Shown here: positions 50,001 through 57,220 of the stretch, one piece after another
Layout: each line of letters begins with the position of its first letter
Numbering within the stretch: the stretch's first letter is position 1
From: Streptococcus uberis
GTDB lineage: Bacteria > Bacillota > Bacilli > Lactobacillales > Streptococcaceae
Length of the DNA: 64,000 nucleotides
Reading direction: 5' to 3'
Assembly: GCF_900475595.1 (NCBI RefSeq)
Contig: NZ_LS483397.1
Location: 1,769,001-1,833,000, forward strand
Notes under the pieces: generated by a model
Told to the model about the DNA's origin: nothing
The model's input: the letters and a program-made list of their open reading frames with translations, nothing else
Database searches by the model: none
Position numbers and translations under genes: made by a program

Positions 50001-53000
50001 ATTCCCACCTCAAGCTTTTCACCATCTTTCACAATTATTGGACTAAATGGCCCACTATTTTCAGGTAGTAAATCAAATGAACCACCTGTACGTTTCTCGA
50101 CTACAGGGTTAACTGATTTTGTAATTGTCGGAGGTGGTGTAACAACAACAGGAGGCGTTTCTGGAGTATCAACCGGTGGTTCTCCATCCTTTGTATAGTG
50201 AATTGTTGCAACGTTTTCAATCGCACCTTTTGCACCATCTTTAATTTTGGCAGTGACAATTAAACGAATCATATCACCACCATTAACTACTGCAAATTTA
50301 TCTGCATTTAAAGTAGCAGTTATGATTTGTTTGTTTGCTTCACTTCCATCCGCTTTTCGTTTTGAGGTATCGTTCTGATTAATTGTAAAGTAGTCTTGTG
50401 GTAAGTAGGTAGTTGATCCACCTAACGGATCAAATGGAGCACCTAAGATTCCCGAATCTGATGTGCGTGGTATCGATGATATCTTAACATCAGTAATTTC
50501 GAGTCGAGGGTCTACCGCATCACGGATATAGTACTCATTAAAGTTTCTAATATCACTAGGTAAGGTAGCAATTAATTCATAAGTAAACGTCTGATCATAA
50601 CTATTAACATTTCTTAAAGTGTCAACTCCATCAATCAGTTTACTTACAGCAGGGGTATCTGGTGTTACATAGACTTTCTCTGAAGTTTTTGAATTTCCAT
50701 CTAAAGTAACTTTGGCATCATTTGGTACTTTGATTTTTCCATCAACAGCATACTTACTTAAGTCAGCATCTTCACGAATCAGAGCATTTATATTAAGTTC
50801 GATCACTGCTGGTCCATTACTAGTATTGGCAGCTGTGATTTCTCTTGTAATATTTCTAAGATCGGTTCTTCCAACCTTAGTACTGTCAATATCAAGAACT
50901 ACTTTTTGAGATGTTCCATCCATAACAACTTTAATAAACTTTTGCAAGCTTGGAATTTCAATTCCGTCTACAGTAATCCACACTTGATCTTTTGTCGGTG
51001 CAAAGTCCATTCCAACTGTGCTGTTATTTACTTTTAGCTCTGGAACTAATGTATCCTCAAGTATGTATTGACCTACAACACCTGGCCAAGTTGAAGTAAT
51101 TTGGTAATAATAAGGTTGTAGACGGGTATTTAGCGTTTTTTCACTTGCCCTATCTGATCCATCTTTTGAAATTGATACTGTTTTCTTAATATCTGTTTCG
51201 AGTGGAGGTTGTACGTATACAGAGTTTGAGCGACGAACTTGCGGTGTATCAAGACCAACTTGGTCCCACGACATTGTCGCCTGGTTAACTGCTCCTAAAC
51301 CACCATTATCTTGCATTAACTTTTTATATTCAGAAGCATTAACACTGTAACGATATTGATCTTTCAATTGCGCAACAATTTTAACAGTATACTCTTTAAA
51401 TACATGTCCACCATATTCGGTTGCCTTGACAATTGTTCCATCTACGACCGTTTCTGGAGTTGGGGATTTTGGAACAGTCACTGCAACTTCGGTTTGTCCT
51501 GTAGCTAGTGTCGTTTGTGTGACATTCCAATCTAATTTTTGAGTGCCTTCGTATACTTCAACAGATTTTACATCAAAACGAGGATCAATTTTATCCAAAA
51601 GTTTTACATTGTCTTTAAACTCAAGTGGTGAGTTGAACATTTTGTAATTCATGGTATATGTAAATTGTTCACTCTCAGATGTAAGTGAGGCAGCATAGGA
51701 TGATCGACTTGGGAGTAATTCATCTTGTGCAATAACACCAGATTTGCCATCATCACCATTTTTATCATTGGAAATATCTTGGTCTTTAACATCCTTCTCA
51801 ACACGAGGGTAACAATAAGCCATATCTGTATAGGTAACGTCTGTCGGCGCGGTATCCCCGATTTTCGGACTAGTATACTCACCCACAGAGAAGGTACCTA
51901 CAAGTCGTCCAACTTCTTCAGTTACTGTTCCTGCTTTATAGTCATCAGCCGGTGGTTTTTCCTGTTCTTCAATTGGAACGTTAGGATCAATAGCTGTATC
52001 AGTCGGTGCCTCAGTTTTGACTAGATTATATGTAAATTTATTATCTCCAGGATTAAAGACACTTTCTGGAACACTAATAGTAACTTTGTTCCCATCTTGG
52101 GTAATTGTTCCCCTAATTTGAGTAGTAGGATCAGTTAATTTATCTTCAGGAACGATTGTTTTACCATTAATTTGGACGGATCCAACTTCATAACCAGGAG
52201 TGATGTCAAAAGTACCTTTAACATCTTCTTTAACAATCGCTGAAGCGATAGATTCTAGAATTTTCTTAGCAAAAAGATCGACATCACCTTGCTCATTTAC
52301 AAAATATGTTCCTGCTTTACCGTTAGGTAAAACATCATCCGGACTTGCCATTGTTTGTAAGGAATCATGAAATACTTCTTGTACTGATCTAGAGTCACCT
52401 GTTGTTATAGTTGTATTTGAGCCTGGATTTCCAAATCCGTTTTGATAAGCATAACCATATCCAGAAAGTGGAGCAGGTGCTCCTTGACTTTTGAATGTCT
52501 CTAACCATTTCAAATCCTCGAAGAAGCCAATAACTACTTTGCCGTCAGCTCCCACTGCTGCTTTTAGTTTATCACCAGCAGCTTCTAGTTCTTTAGCACG
52601 AGCTAAATAGTTTTGAGAGGCTTCCGGAAGATAACCATTTGTTGCCCAGTCATTCGCCAAATTATAGGCTCTGTAAAGACTCCTATCCATATAGACAGTT
52701 GAGTCACCAGCATTGCGATAACCATTGGCAACACCATCTGTTATTAGTAAAAACACGGTTTTACGGTTGTTCGCCATGCCACCGCCGGTGTTTTTAACTG
52801 CTTCATATGAAGCTATAGCGTCTTCAACAGCTGGCACAGTCGGTGTTCCACCACCGGTAACAATGCTGTCAATTTTTGAATCAATTTCGGCATTACTTGT
52901 CAGCAATCCAGATGCGTCGTAGCGGTATCCAGTTGATGAAGTGTAACTATTAAAGTTAGTAAAATTCGAGTCAGTTCCAGTAACTGTTGACTTATAGTTG

Positions 53001-53710
53001 GTATAGTTACCAATAGCCCGAGTTCCATTTAGTTGTACAAGTGGTGCATTACTTGAAACATAATAACCAGTGAAAATATTAAATGCTCCAGCTGGAATAA
53101 AATATTTATTCCCATAATAATCCGTTTCAATAACACCAGCTTTTTGTACACTGACACCATCTACTAGGATAAAGTCATAATAATAAGCATATTGAATGTA
53201 ACCATAAGAATCAGTATACGAATAATAACTGTAATTGCTTGCCGGAGCGTTAAATCCCGTTGCAGTTGTAGTACGGCTGACATTGTCATAGTTTTTAATG
53301 TAATCAAGACCACCATAATTAGCAAGCATTACACGGTCAGTCGTGGTTGGATCATTTGTGAATACAAGTTTGGGATTGTTTTCATCATAGTTTTCTTCAG
53401 TTGTTGAAGATGTCAGTGTTTTAAGTGCAGTCTGGATCTTAGGCATGTTATCTTCAAAAGATCCACTGGCATCTTGTAAAATAACCAAGTCAATTGGTTG
53501 CCGTGGCAAATTCCAACTGACTGATTCTGTTGATTCAACACGAATCGAACACCCTTCTTGATATGTTTTAGTTTCAACAGTACTAGTTTCAGCCGCGAAT
53601 GCTGAAATAGCAGTTGTTGCTAAAACATAAACCATAGGAACTAGTACCCCTATAATTCCTAAGGTACTTAGGATTTTTACCCAAATCCTTTTATCCGTTT
53701 TTACTTCCAT
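41093..53710 (-). CDS. Giant cell-wall adhesin: VWA domain, about 21 isopeptide-type domains, LPRNG anchor
   Basis: The 4205-aa protein has an N-terminal signal peptide ending near AFAA (residue 40). A von Willebrand A domain (about 70-500) carries a full metal site: Asp80-Ser82-Ser84, Thr289 and Asp325. About seven divergent domains of the fimbrial isopeptide D2 type follow, then 11 near-identical copies (145 or 146 aa), then three more divergent ones. Each tandem copy starts TPTVEKKING and has DTLDKDLA and IPNTAKV, the places where the Lys, Asp and Asn of a D2 isopeptide bond are expected. A coiled-coil insert rich in AQAKLDE-like heptads interrupts the last domain. The C-terminus has a Pro-rich wall region, LPRNG, a membrane segment and KKKEN. 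Only two Cys (54 and 633) were seen. GGAGAGAGAA precedes the ATG. No sortase or pilin gene is nearby, so it is probably a sortase A-anchored adhesin, not a pilus. Confidence 0.9.
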   Translation of the reverse strand: MEVKTDKRIWVKILSTLGIIGVLVPMVYVLATTAISAFAAETSTVETKTYQEGCSIRVESTESVSWNLPRQPIDLVILQDASGSFEDNMPKIQTALKTLTSSTTEENYDENNPKLVFTNDPTTTDRVMLANYGGLDYIKNYDNVSRTTTATGFNAPASNYSYYSYTDSYGYIQYAYYYDFILVDGVSVQKAGVIETDYYGNKYFIPAGAFNIFTGYYVSSNAPLVQLNGTRAIGNYTNYKSTVTGTDSNFTNFNSYTSSTGYRYDASGLLTSNAEIDSKIDSIVTGGGTPTVPAVEDAIASYEAVKNTGGGMANNRKTVFLLITDGVANGYRNAGDSTVYMDRSLYRAYNLANDWATNGYLPEASQNYLARAKELEAAGDKLKAAVGADGKVVIGFFEDLKWLETFKSQGAPAPLSGYGYAYQNGFGNPGSNTTITTGDSRSVQEVFHDSLQTMASPDDVLPNGKAGTYFVNEQGDVDLFAKKILESIASAIVKEDVKGTFDITPGYEVGSVQINGKTIVPEDKLTDPTTQIRGTITQDGNKVTISVPESVFNPGDNKFTYNLVKTEAPTDTAIDPNVPIEEQEKPPADDYKAGTVTEEVGRLVGTFSVGEYTSPKIGDTAPTDVTYTDMAYCYPRVEKDVKDQDISNDKNGDDGKSGVIAQDELLPSRSSYAASLTSESEQFTYTMNYKMFNSPLEFKDNVKLLDKIDPRFDVKSVEVYEGTQKLDWNVTQTTLATGQTEVAVTVPKSPTPETVVDGTIVKATEYGGHVFKEYTVKIVAQLKDQYRYSVNASEYKKLMQDNGGLGAVNQATMSWDQVGLDTPQVRRSNSVYVQPPLETDIKKTVSISKDGSDRASEKTLNTRLQPYYYQITSTWPGVVGQYILEDTLVPELKVNNSTVGMDFAPTKDQVWITVDGIEIPSLQKFIKVVMDGTSQKVVLDIDSTKVGRTDLRNITREITAANTSNGPAVIELNINALIREDADLSKYAVDGKIKVPNDAKVTLDGNSKTSEKVYVTPDTPAVSKLIDGVDTLRNVNSYDQTFTYELIATLPSDIRNFNEYYIRDAVDPRLEITDVKISSIPRTSDSGILGAPFDPLGGSTTYLPQDYFTINQNDTSKRKADGSEANKQIITATLNADKFAVVNGGDMIRLIVTAKIKDGAKGAIENVATIHYTKDGEPPVDTPETPPVVVTPPPTITKSVNPVVEKRTGGSFDLLPENSGPFSPIIVKDGEKLEVGIWNDPFRFTVEAEVPFGSSTFKIEDPLEFAFQPYGQVASDMISGYDATRKVEIVDQSGNVVDTGYDLSKLIKVTSRIATDAESGIQQAGVDKNMYTMVVDFADAESTLGITHSQSLDLMNKIAGNRVRLTFDSQFKRYASLTDYVNLNTDGKPWVPNVANLVINDKSIPSNEVQVTPPINEPDISKTVDGVKNKDLSGPYQIFTYKIDTSIPYNATQFEVVDKLEPVLELITSPENFEVLIGDKVYSATDKVVVDGKERSIVTFDATSGNISVMLKTAQIEGNEGKTLSIRFSSRVKKNADLSKYRDFTDAKNQAHIPNEVTYLINNQPSEKKDTAEVAPPPPVPSTIVKKIEDPSTGKLVDDLVIENEKAYNYFVDITMPSNIYEYQAWQLEDVLDPRIELQPGKTPYLQFVGGGEPLDGQSADASDLQYYHVTTENVTVDGKDTTKILVKVNPEDMNKLHDKYHIRLVIPAQIKKDVLDKKIPNEATKHGVQPDGKDHIITTPPVYVTPPTPAPEPVKDVDGKPSLDLSTRDQEFEYHVKATVPDDVSAITEFTLYDDLEDILTVTGTSVTVAGQSDDKVSLTTEDGGKVTAALPKDSLANYAGKEVILTIKARIKAGITNDELSKYVSTPEGSIPNKAKLTVGDNSGQSKETNNVPVTPPGETPTVEKKINGTLDDLDIANEKDYTYNIKSTLPVDITKYKSYVIVDTLDKDLAIQGTPTITGDAAKFFDVKVDGQTVTATMKDFANAKDFAGKSVELVITSQIKAGVTRQNIPNTAKVTYQDRSHVAGEPDKEVETPPVTVTPPGETPTVEKKINGTLDDLDIANEKDYTYNIKSTLPVDITKYKSYVIVDTLDKDLAIQGTPTITGDAAKFFDVKVDGQTVTATMKDFANAKDFAGKSVELVITSQIKAGVTRQNIPNTAKVTYQDRSHVAGEPDKEVETPPVTVTPPGETPTVEKKINGTLDDLDIANEKDYTYNIKSTLPVDITKYKSYVIVDTLDKDLAIQGTPTITGDAAKFFDVKVDGQTVTATMKDFANAKDFAGKTVELVITSQIKAGVTRQNIPNTTKVTYQDKSHVDGQPDKETPPTPPVTVTPPGETPTVEKKINGTLDDLDIANEKDYTYNIKSTLPVDITKYKSYVIVDTLDKDLAIQGTPSITGDAAKFFDVKVDGQTVTATMKDFANAKDFAGKSVELVITSQIKAGVTRQNIPNTAKVTYQDRSHVAGEPDKEVETPPVTVTPPGETPTVEKKINGTLDDLDIANEKDYTYNIKSTLPVDITKYKSYVIVDTLDKDLAIQGTPTITGDAAKFFDVKVDGQTVTATMKDFANAKDFAGKSVELVITSQIKAGVTRQNIPNTAKVTYQDRSHVDGQPDKETPPTPPVTVTPPGETPTVEKKINGTLDDLDIANEKDYTYNIKSTLPVDITKYKSYVIVDTLDKDLAIQGTPTITGDAAKFFDVKVDGQTVTATMKDFTNAKDFAGKTVELVISSQIRAGVTRQNIPNTAKVTYQDKSHVAGEPDKEVETPPVTVTPPGETPTVEKKINGDLDDLDIANEKDYTYNIKSTLPVDITKYKSYVIVDTLDKDLAIQGTPTITGDAAKFFDVKVDGQTVTATMKDFANAKDFAGKSVELVITSQIKAGVTRQNIPNTAKVTYQDRSHVAGEPDKEVETPPVTVTPPGETPTVEKKINGTLDDLDIANEKDYTYNIKSTLPVDITKYKSYVIVDTLDKDLAIQGTPTITGDAAKFFDVKVDGQTVTATMKDFANAKDFAGKTVELVITSQIKAGVTRQNIPNTTKVTYQDKSHVDGQPDKETPPTPPVTVTPPGETPTVEKKINGTLDDLDIANEKDYTYNIKSTLPVDITKYKSYVIVDTLDKDLAIQGTPSITGDAAKFFDVKVDGQTVTATMKDFANAKDFAGKTVELVITSQIKAGVTRQNIPNTTKVTYQDKSHVDGQPDKETPPTPPVTVTPPGETPTVEKKINGTLDDLDIANEKDYTYNIKSTLPVDITKYKSYVIVDTLDKDLAIQGTPSITGDAAKFFDVKVDGQTVTATMKDFANAKDFAGKSVELVITSQIKAGVTRQNIPNTAKVTYQDRSHVAGEPDKEVETPPVTVTPPGETPTVEKKINGDLDDLDIANEKDYTYNIKSTLPVDITKYKSYVIVDTLDKDLAIQGTPTITGNAAKFFDVKVDGQTVTATMKDFANAKDFAGKTVELVITSQIKAGVTRQNIPNTAKVTYQDKSHVAGEPDKEIETPPVTVTPPTPDTPDLTKKVNKLEHADLANRQEPFTYTIDTTLPKNAFAFEVTDTLENVLSFDGDIKATVDGKNIPIEQVVTDGQKLSVKFTKEQLKAYAGQAVHIEFNAKVKDGADLSPYRNDKGDISVPNIANYQINNDPKLVKESNPVTITPPTPTEPNIDKKINRTETHLEIDRGKSYMYTINSDLPNDISSYKEYIISDTLDDALAINGPVEVHVDGYKLADSTFKVVTDGNHVTVTVKDFATLAGYKQIQLYIPSAIKEDFELDKAIYPDNKIPNTATVDFINSDGKEGSKETKPVTVTPPTPETPEVPEEPTPETPVKSVGHDDTDQSNKLILKTADETFRFDVQAVVPTDKDEKNRIDLTHFNMSDTLDPNLMVARVAVEITSTTSTIPEANFNYIDEDLEKATQELKDAQAKLDEISKAATSTDTQKSVEDAQAKVTDLENKLAEAEAKLAELKTTEPVPTDGTRPDSTVDNTAAITAQEAIITDLKGQLATAKSDLTVAQKVLSEAKTPAEIKVELDNQQKLVDKAQEAFDKADAKAKEVAEKANLLAKLINQGELTASEMAELGISTAKSQGQLVNVEITDKDTLEALKGYTVKTIIYSSIKPGTDLKPYLKDGFENIATVSFNHGPNSTWTKDTKPVHVFPPKPTTPDKPVTPPPGETPPRRTPPTRPSRPILPRNGDNTNSLLIGFGALLAGLGFVGLKKKEN
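41560..42045 (-). other. Coiled-coil insert in the last adhesin domain
   Basis: This stretch encodes about 160 residues of heptad-like Ala/Lys/Glu/Leu sequence (DLEKATQELKDAQAK at the start, AEKANLLAKLINQ at the end) between two halves of a D2-type domain. A short Pro/Thr/Asp segment in its middle suggests a helical hairpin. Confidence 0.7.
43217..48013 (-). repeat. Eleven tandem 435/438-bp repeats in the giant adhesin gene
   Basis: Eleven units run head to tail and are almost identical in DNA. Two linker types end the units: one reads HVAGEPDKEVETPP (435 bp), the other HVDGQPDKETPPTPP (438 bp). In protein order the units are A, A, B, A, B, A, A, B, B, A, A. The lengths 7 x 435 plus 4 x 438 add exactly to the 4797-bp array. 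Small substitutions (PTITGD or PSITGD; NGT or NGD; one unit with SSQIRAGV) are shuffled between units. Confidence 0.95.
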
Positions 53711-53750
53711 TTCTCTCTCCTAGTAATTAATCGTAGTTCTCGCGAACCTT

Positions 53751-56582
53751 TTATTTACGTTCTCTTTTCCCCAAAAATGTAACTAGTGCAAACAACCCTG
53801 TCATTATGACTGAAAACATTCCAAAAACTGATTCTTTTATTTCTCCTGTTTTTGGAAGTTCGCCTTTATTTTCAACTTTCTTAACATCAGTTGAATTCAT
53901 TTTACTTTCATTTGCTTTAATCACTTTTTGATTTTGATTTTCGACTGGCTCCTTAGTACCAATTTCAACTATCTCGTCGACTGGTTTCTCAATTTCCTTT
54001 TCTGAAATGATTTCCCTTGATATTTCTAAGCCGTTAACTTTTACAATTTTATAAGTTACTTCAATAATCCCATTTTTTCCTAACCTAACTTGGCGAGAAA
54101 TTCCTTTTAAAAGGTCGGGATTATTTATAACCACTTTTCCAAAAGATTTCGTCTTTTCGACAATTTCTTCAACTATTTCAATGACATCTTCTTTCGTTCC
54201 AACTCTATAGACATCCGGACTTGCCGCTACTGTCTCAACCGTTGGTGTATTGGCTGTCACAACACCTGTTGTTGCATCCATACTATAAGTTGTCGTTGTT
54301 GTAGTACTGCCTGTGCTTCCAGCCGTTTTTAGAACGCGTGTCCCTTTTGCTAATGTTGCATCTGCTTCCTCAACATCTGCTGGCTTGGCTATCGTTACAG
54401 TTTCAACTGTTGGTTTCGTTCCAACCCGGATTTCTTCTGCAACCATTGCTTTAGTTACGACACCGGCATCTTCTACTCCATCTGTCGTAGTGTATGTTTT
54501 CTCACCATCAACCCCAGCAACAACCGTCTGGCGTTGTCCATAAGCTAAGGTGTCATCTGCAATATATTTTGTTGTATGTGCGATAACTTCTGTACGAGTA
54601 GTAACAACTGGTACAGGCACATCTTCTTTCGTTCCAACTCTGTAGACATCCGGACTTGCCGCTACTGTCTCAACCGTTGGTGTATTGGCTGTCACAACAC
54701 CTGTTGTTGCATCCATACTATAGGTTGTCGTTGTTGTAGTACTTCCTGTGCTTCCAGCCGTTTTTAGAACGCGTGTCCCTTTTGCTAATGTTGCATCTGC
54801 TTCCTCAACATCTGCTGGCTTGGCTATCGTTACAGTTTCAACTGTTGGTTTCGTTCCAACCCGGATTTCTTCTGCAACCATTGCTTTAGTTACGACACCG
54901 GCATCTTCTACTCCATCTGTCGTAGTGTATGTTTTCTCACCATCAACCCCAGCAACAACCGTCTGGCGTTGTCCATAAGCTAAGGTGTCATCTGCAATAT
55001 ATTTTGTTGTATGTGCGATAACTTCTGTACGAGTAGTAACAACTGGTACAGGCACATCTTCTTTCGTTCCAACTCTGTAGACATCCGGACTTGCCGCTAC
55101 TGTCTCAACCGTTGGTGTATTGGCTGTCACAACACCTGTTGTTGCATCCATACTATAAGTTGTCGTTGTTGTAATACTTCCTGTGCTTCCAGCCGTTTTT
55201 AGAACGCGTGTCCCTTTTGCTAATGTTGCATCTGCTTCCTCAACATCTGCTGGCTTGGCTATCGTTACAGTTTCAACTGTTGGTTTCGTTCCAACCCGGA
55301 TTTCTTCTGCAACCATTGCTTTAGTTACGACACCGGAATCTTCTACTCCATCTGTCGTAGTGTATGTTTTCTCACCATCAACCCCAGCAACAACCGTCTG
55401 GCGTTGTCCATAAGCTAAGGTGTCATCTGCAATATATTTTGTTGTATGTGCGATAACTTCTGTACGAGTAGTAACAACTGGTACAGGCACATCTTCTTTC
55501 GTTCCAACTCTGTAGACATCCGGACTTGCCGCTACTGTCTCAACCGTTGGTGTATTGGCTGTCACAACACCTGTTGTTGCATCCATACTATAAGTTGTCG
55601 TTGTTGTAATACTTCCTGTGCTTCCAGCCGTTTTTAGAACGCGTGTCCCTTTTGCTAATGTTGCATCTGCTTCCTCAACATCTGCTGGCTTGGCTATCGT
55701 TACAGTTTCAACTGTTGGTTTCGTTCCAACCCGGATTTCTTCTGCAACCATTGCTTTAGTTACGACACCGGCATCTTCTACTCCATCTGTCGTAGTGTAT
55801 GTTTTCTCACCATCAACCCCAACAACAACCGTCTGGCGTTGTCCATAAGCTAAGGTGTCATCTGCAATATATTTTGTTGTATGTGCGATAACTTCTGTAC
55901 GAGTAGTGACAACTGGGCCTGTTGGTAATGGGGTGCCGTAAATCGCTTGATAAATAGCAGCATTTCTAGCCTCATACTCTAACCTTACAGATGCAATTTT
56001 TACATTTGGAATCTGATCAATTTCGTCTTTATAACCATAAAATTCCAAACTAGCTCCTTGAAAAGTATCTGCCAATTCGTAACTTTCTTTAGCGGCAGCA
56101 ATATCTCCGCTAGCAATCATAGCCTCTAAATCATCTAAAACTTTACCGATATCTACTCTTAATTTTGCATCGGCTACATCTTCTGTTTGATCATCTGGAG
56201 CAATTGGATCTGTCGCAGCTAAGGCAACCGAATTAGATAAAGCTTCGCTTGTTTTAGCTTCTAAAACTTCAACTGACCCCACTTCCGAAACAACAGAAGC
56301 AGTGTTTTGATTTGTTAAATCAAAGCTTGCACTCGGAGTCTCAACAACTGTAGTCGAAACTATTTTATCTACTGTAGACTCTGAAGTTAAAGTAGCATTC
56401 TCTACCACTTCTGTATCGGTTAGGACACCTTGATCTGTCGCATCAACTTCAACCACTTCATCAGCATTAACGCTTTTAACGTTGAAAAATGAAAGATGAT
56501 TGTTTTCGACAGAAATCTGCGATAACGCTGCTACCGATAACAAAGAAATAAATGATGTTTTTGCTAAACGACTCTTTTTCAT
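53751..56582 (-). CDS. LPKTG-anchored surface protein with G5-like repeats
   Basis: The 943-aa protein has a signal peptide ending near SVNA (residue 40), a Ser/Thr/Val-rich segment, a helical stretch (about 137-215), four near-identical 145-aa repeats (224-803) and a final divergent G5-like domain (about 805-885). Each repeat holds two G5-like halves ending in VGTK, so about nine G5 modules in all. The C-terminus is KGELPKTGE, a membrane segment and KRERK, a standard sortase A signal. G5 domains are found in surface adhesins and accumulation proteins that bind zinc or sugars. It follows the thioredoxin-like gene by 36 bases and precedes the giant adhesin by 40, with no terminator between. 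Confidence 0.9.
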   Translation of the reverse strand: MKKSRLAKTSFISLLSVAALSQISVENNHLSFFNVKSVNADEVVEVDATDQGVLTDTEVVENATLTSESTVDKIVSTTVVETPSASFDLTNQNTASVVSEVGSVEVLEAKTSEALSNSVALAATDPIAPDDQTEDVADAKLRVDIGKVLDDLEAMIASGDIAAAKESYELADTFQGASLEFYGYKDEIDQIPNVKIASVRLEYEARNAAIYQAIYGTPLPTGPVVTTRTEVIAHTTKYIADDTLAYGQRQTVVVGVDGEKTYTTTDGVEDAGVVTKAMVAEEIRVGTKPTVETVTIAKPADVEEADATLAKGTRVLKTAGSTGSITTTTTYSMDATTGVVTANTPTVETVAASPDVYRVGTKEDVPVPVVTTRTEVIAHTTKYIADDTLAYGQRQTVVAGVDGEKTYTTTDGVEDSGVVTKAMVAEEIRVGTKPTVETVTIAKPADVEEADATLAKGTRVLKTAGSTGSITTTTTYSMDATTGVVTANTPTVETVAASPDVYRVGTKEDVPVPVVTTRTEVIAHTTKYIADDTLAYGQRQTVVAGVDGEKTYTTTDGVEDAGVVTKAMVAEEIRVGTKPTVETVTIAKPADVEEADATLAKGTRVLKTAGSTGSTTTTTTYSMDATTGVVTANTPTVETVAASPDVYRVGTKEDVPVPVVTTRTEVIAHTTKYIADDTLAYGQRQTVVAGVDGEKTYTTTDGVEDAGVVTKAMVAEEIRVGTKPTVETVTIAKPADVEEADATLAKGTRVLKTAGSTGSTTTTTTYSMDATTGVVTANTPTVETVAASPDVYRVGTKEDVIEIVEEIVEKTKSFGKVVINNPDLLKGISRQVRLGKNGIIEVTYKIVKVNGLEISREIISEKEIEKPVDEIVEIGTKEPVENQNQKVIKANESKMNSTDVKKVENKGELPKTGEIKESVFGMFSVIMTGLFALVTFLGKRERK
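54174..55913 (-). repeat. Four tandem 435-bp repeats in the G5-protein gene
   Basis: Four head-to-tail copies, nearly identical in DNA, encode the 145-aa units starting VVTTRTEVIAHTTKY. Differences are few (for example VGVDG or AGVDG, DAGVV or DSGVV, GSITT or GSTTT). Confidence 0.95.
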
Positions 56583-56618
56583 AACTCTACCCCTTGGATT
56601 TCCTTAATAATTAATTAG

Positions 56619-57191
56619 TTAGTTGATTAGTTGATTGATTTTATTTTCCATGTCTTTAGCCGACATTTCAGAGACTGTTACATCTTCAACAATATTCTTG
56701 TTATTTATATAGAAGAAAGTTGGGACTGAATCGACTTTTAAGGTTCTCGTTACTGCCATAGCATCATCATAATAGTAAGGAAATTCAAACTTTTCTTTTT
56801 CAATATATGTTTTTGCAGTAACACGAGTTTCAGTTCCTTTATTTGAGCCGGTTGCATTAATAAACACAAAATTAATTTCTTTTTTATGCTTTTTATACAT
56901 ATTATTCATAATTGGTAACATTTTATGACAATGTGGGCACCAACTTGCCCATTCAATTATGATAGTGGGTTTATTTTTTAGTTGACTTGACTCAAATGAT
57001 TCACCATTTGAATCAATTAATTTAAAATCGGGTAATTTTTTCCCAATAAATTCTTTAGCTGCAATCTTTTCTGTTTTATCTGTTTTAACTCTATTTGTCC
57101 TATTTTTAACAATTAAAAATGACAAACTCCCAACAAAAACTAATAATAAGACTATTAAAATGATAAAATTTCTATACTGCTTCACCAACAA
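56619..57191 (-). CDS. Membrane-anchored thioredoxin-like thiol-disulfide oxidoreductase
   Basis: After one N-terminal membrane segment (FIILIVLLLVFVGSLSFLIV) the protein has a TlpA/ResA-like thioredoxin domain with the active site WASWCPHCHKM and the cis-Pro in VDSVPTFFY. It would act outside the membrane. I prefer a TTG start (190 aa) because GGAGGG lies eight bases upstream of it. The ATG eight codons earlier has no ribosome site and falls at the predicted transcription start. It heads a likely operon with two large surface proteins and could oxidise their cysteines; a reducing role is also possible, because no CcdA-type partner is in view. Confidence 0.85.
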   Translation of the reverse strand: MLVKQYRNFIILIVLLLVFVGSLSFLIVKNRTNRVKTDKTEKIAAKEFIGKKLPDFKLIDSNGESFESSQLKNKPTIIIEWASWCPHCHKMLPIMNNMYKKHKKEINFVFINATGSNKGTETRVTAKTYIEKEKFEFPYYYDDAMAVTRTLKVDSVPTFFYINNKNIVEDVTVSEMSAKDMENKINQLIN

Positions 57192-57220
57192 ATCCCAATC
57201 CCTCCATTTTCTCATTATTA

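Noticed and set aside
41093..57191. A pilus locus
   Set aside because: No sortase C, no pilin motif proteins and no signal peptidase-like gene are present. Isopeptide-type domains also occur in ordinary wall-anchored adhesins.
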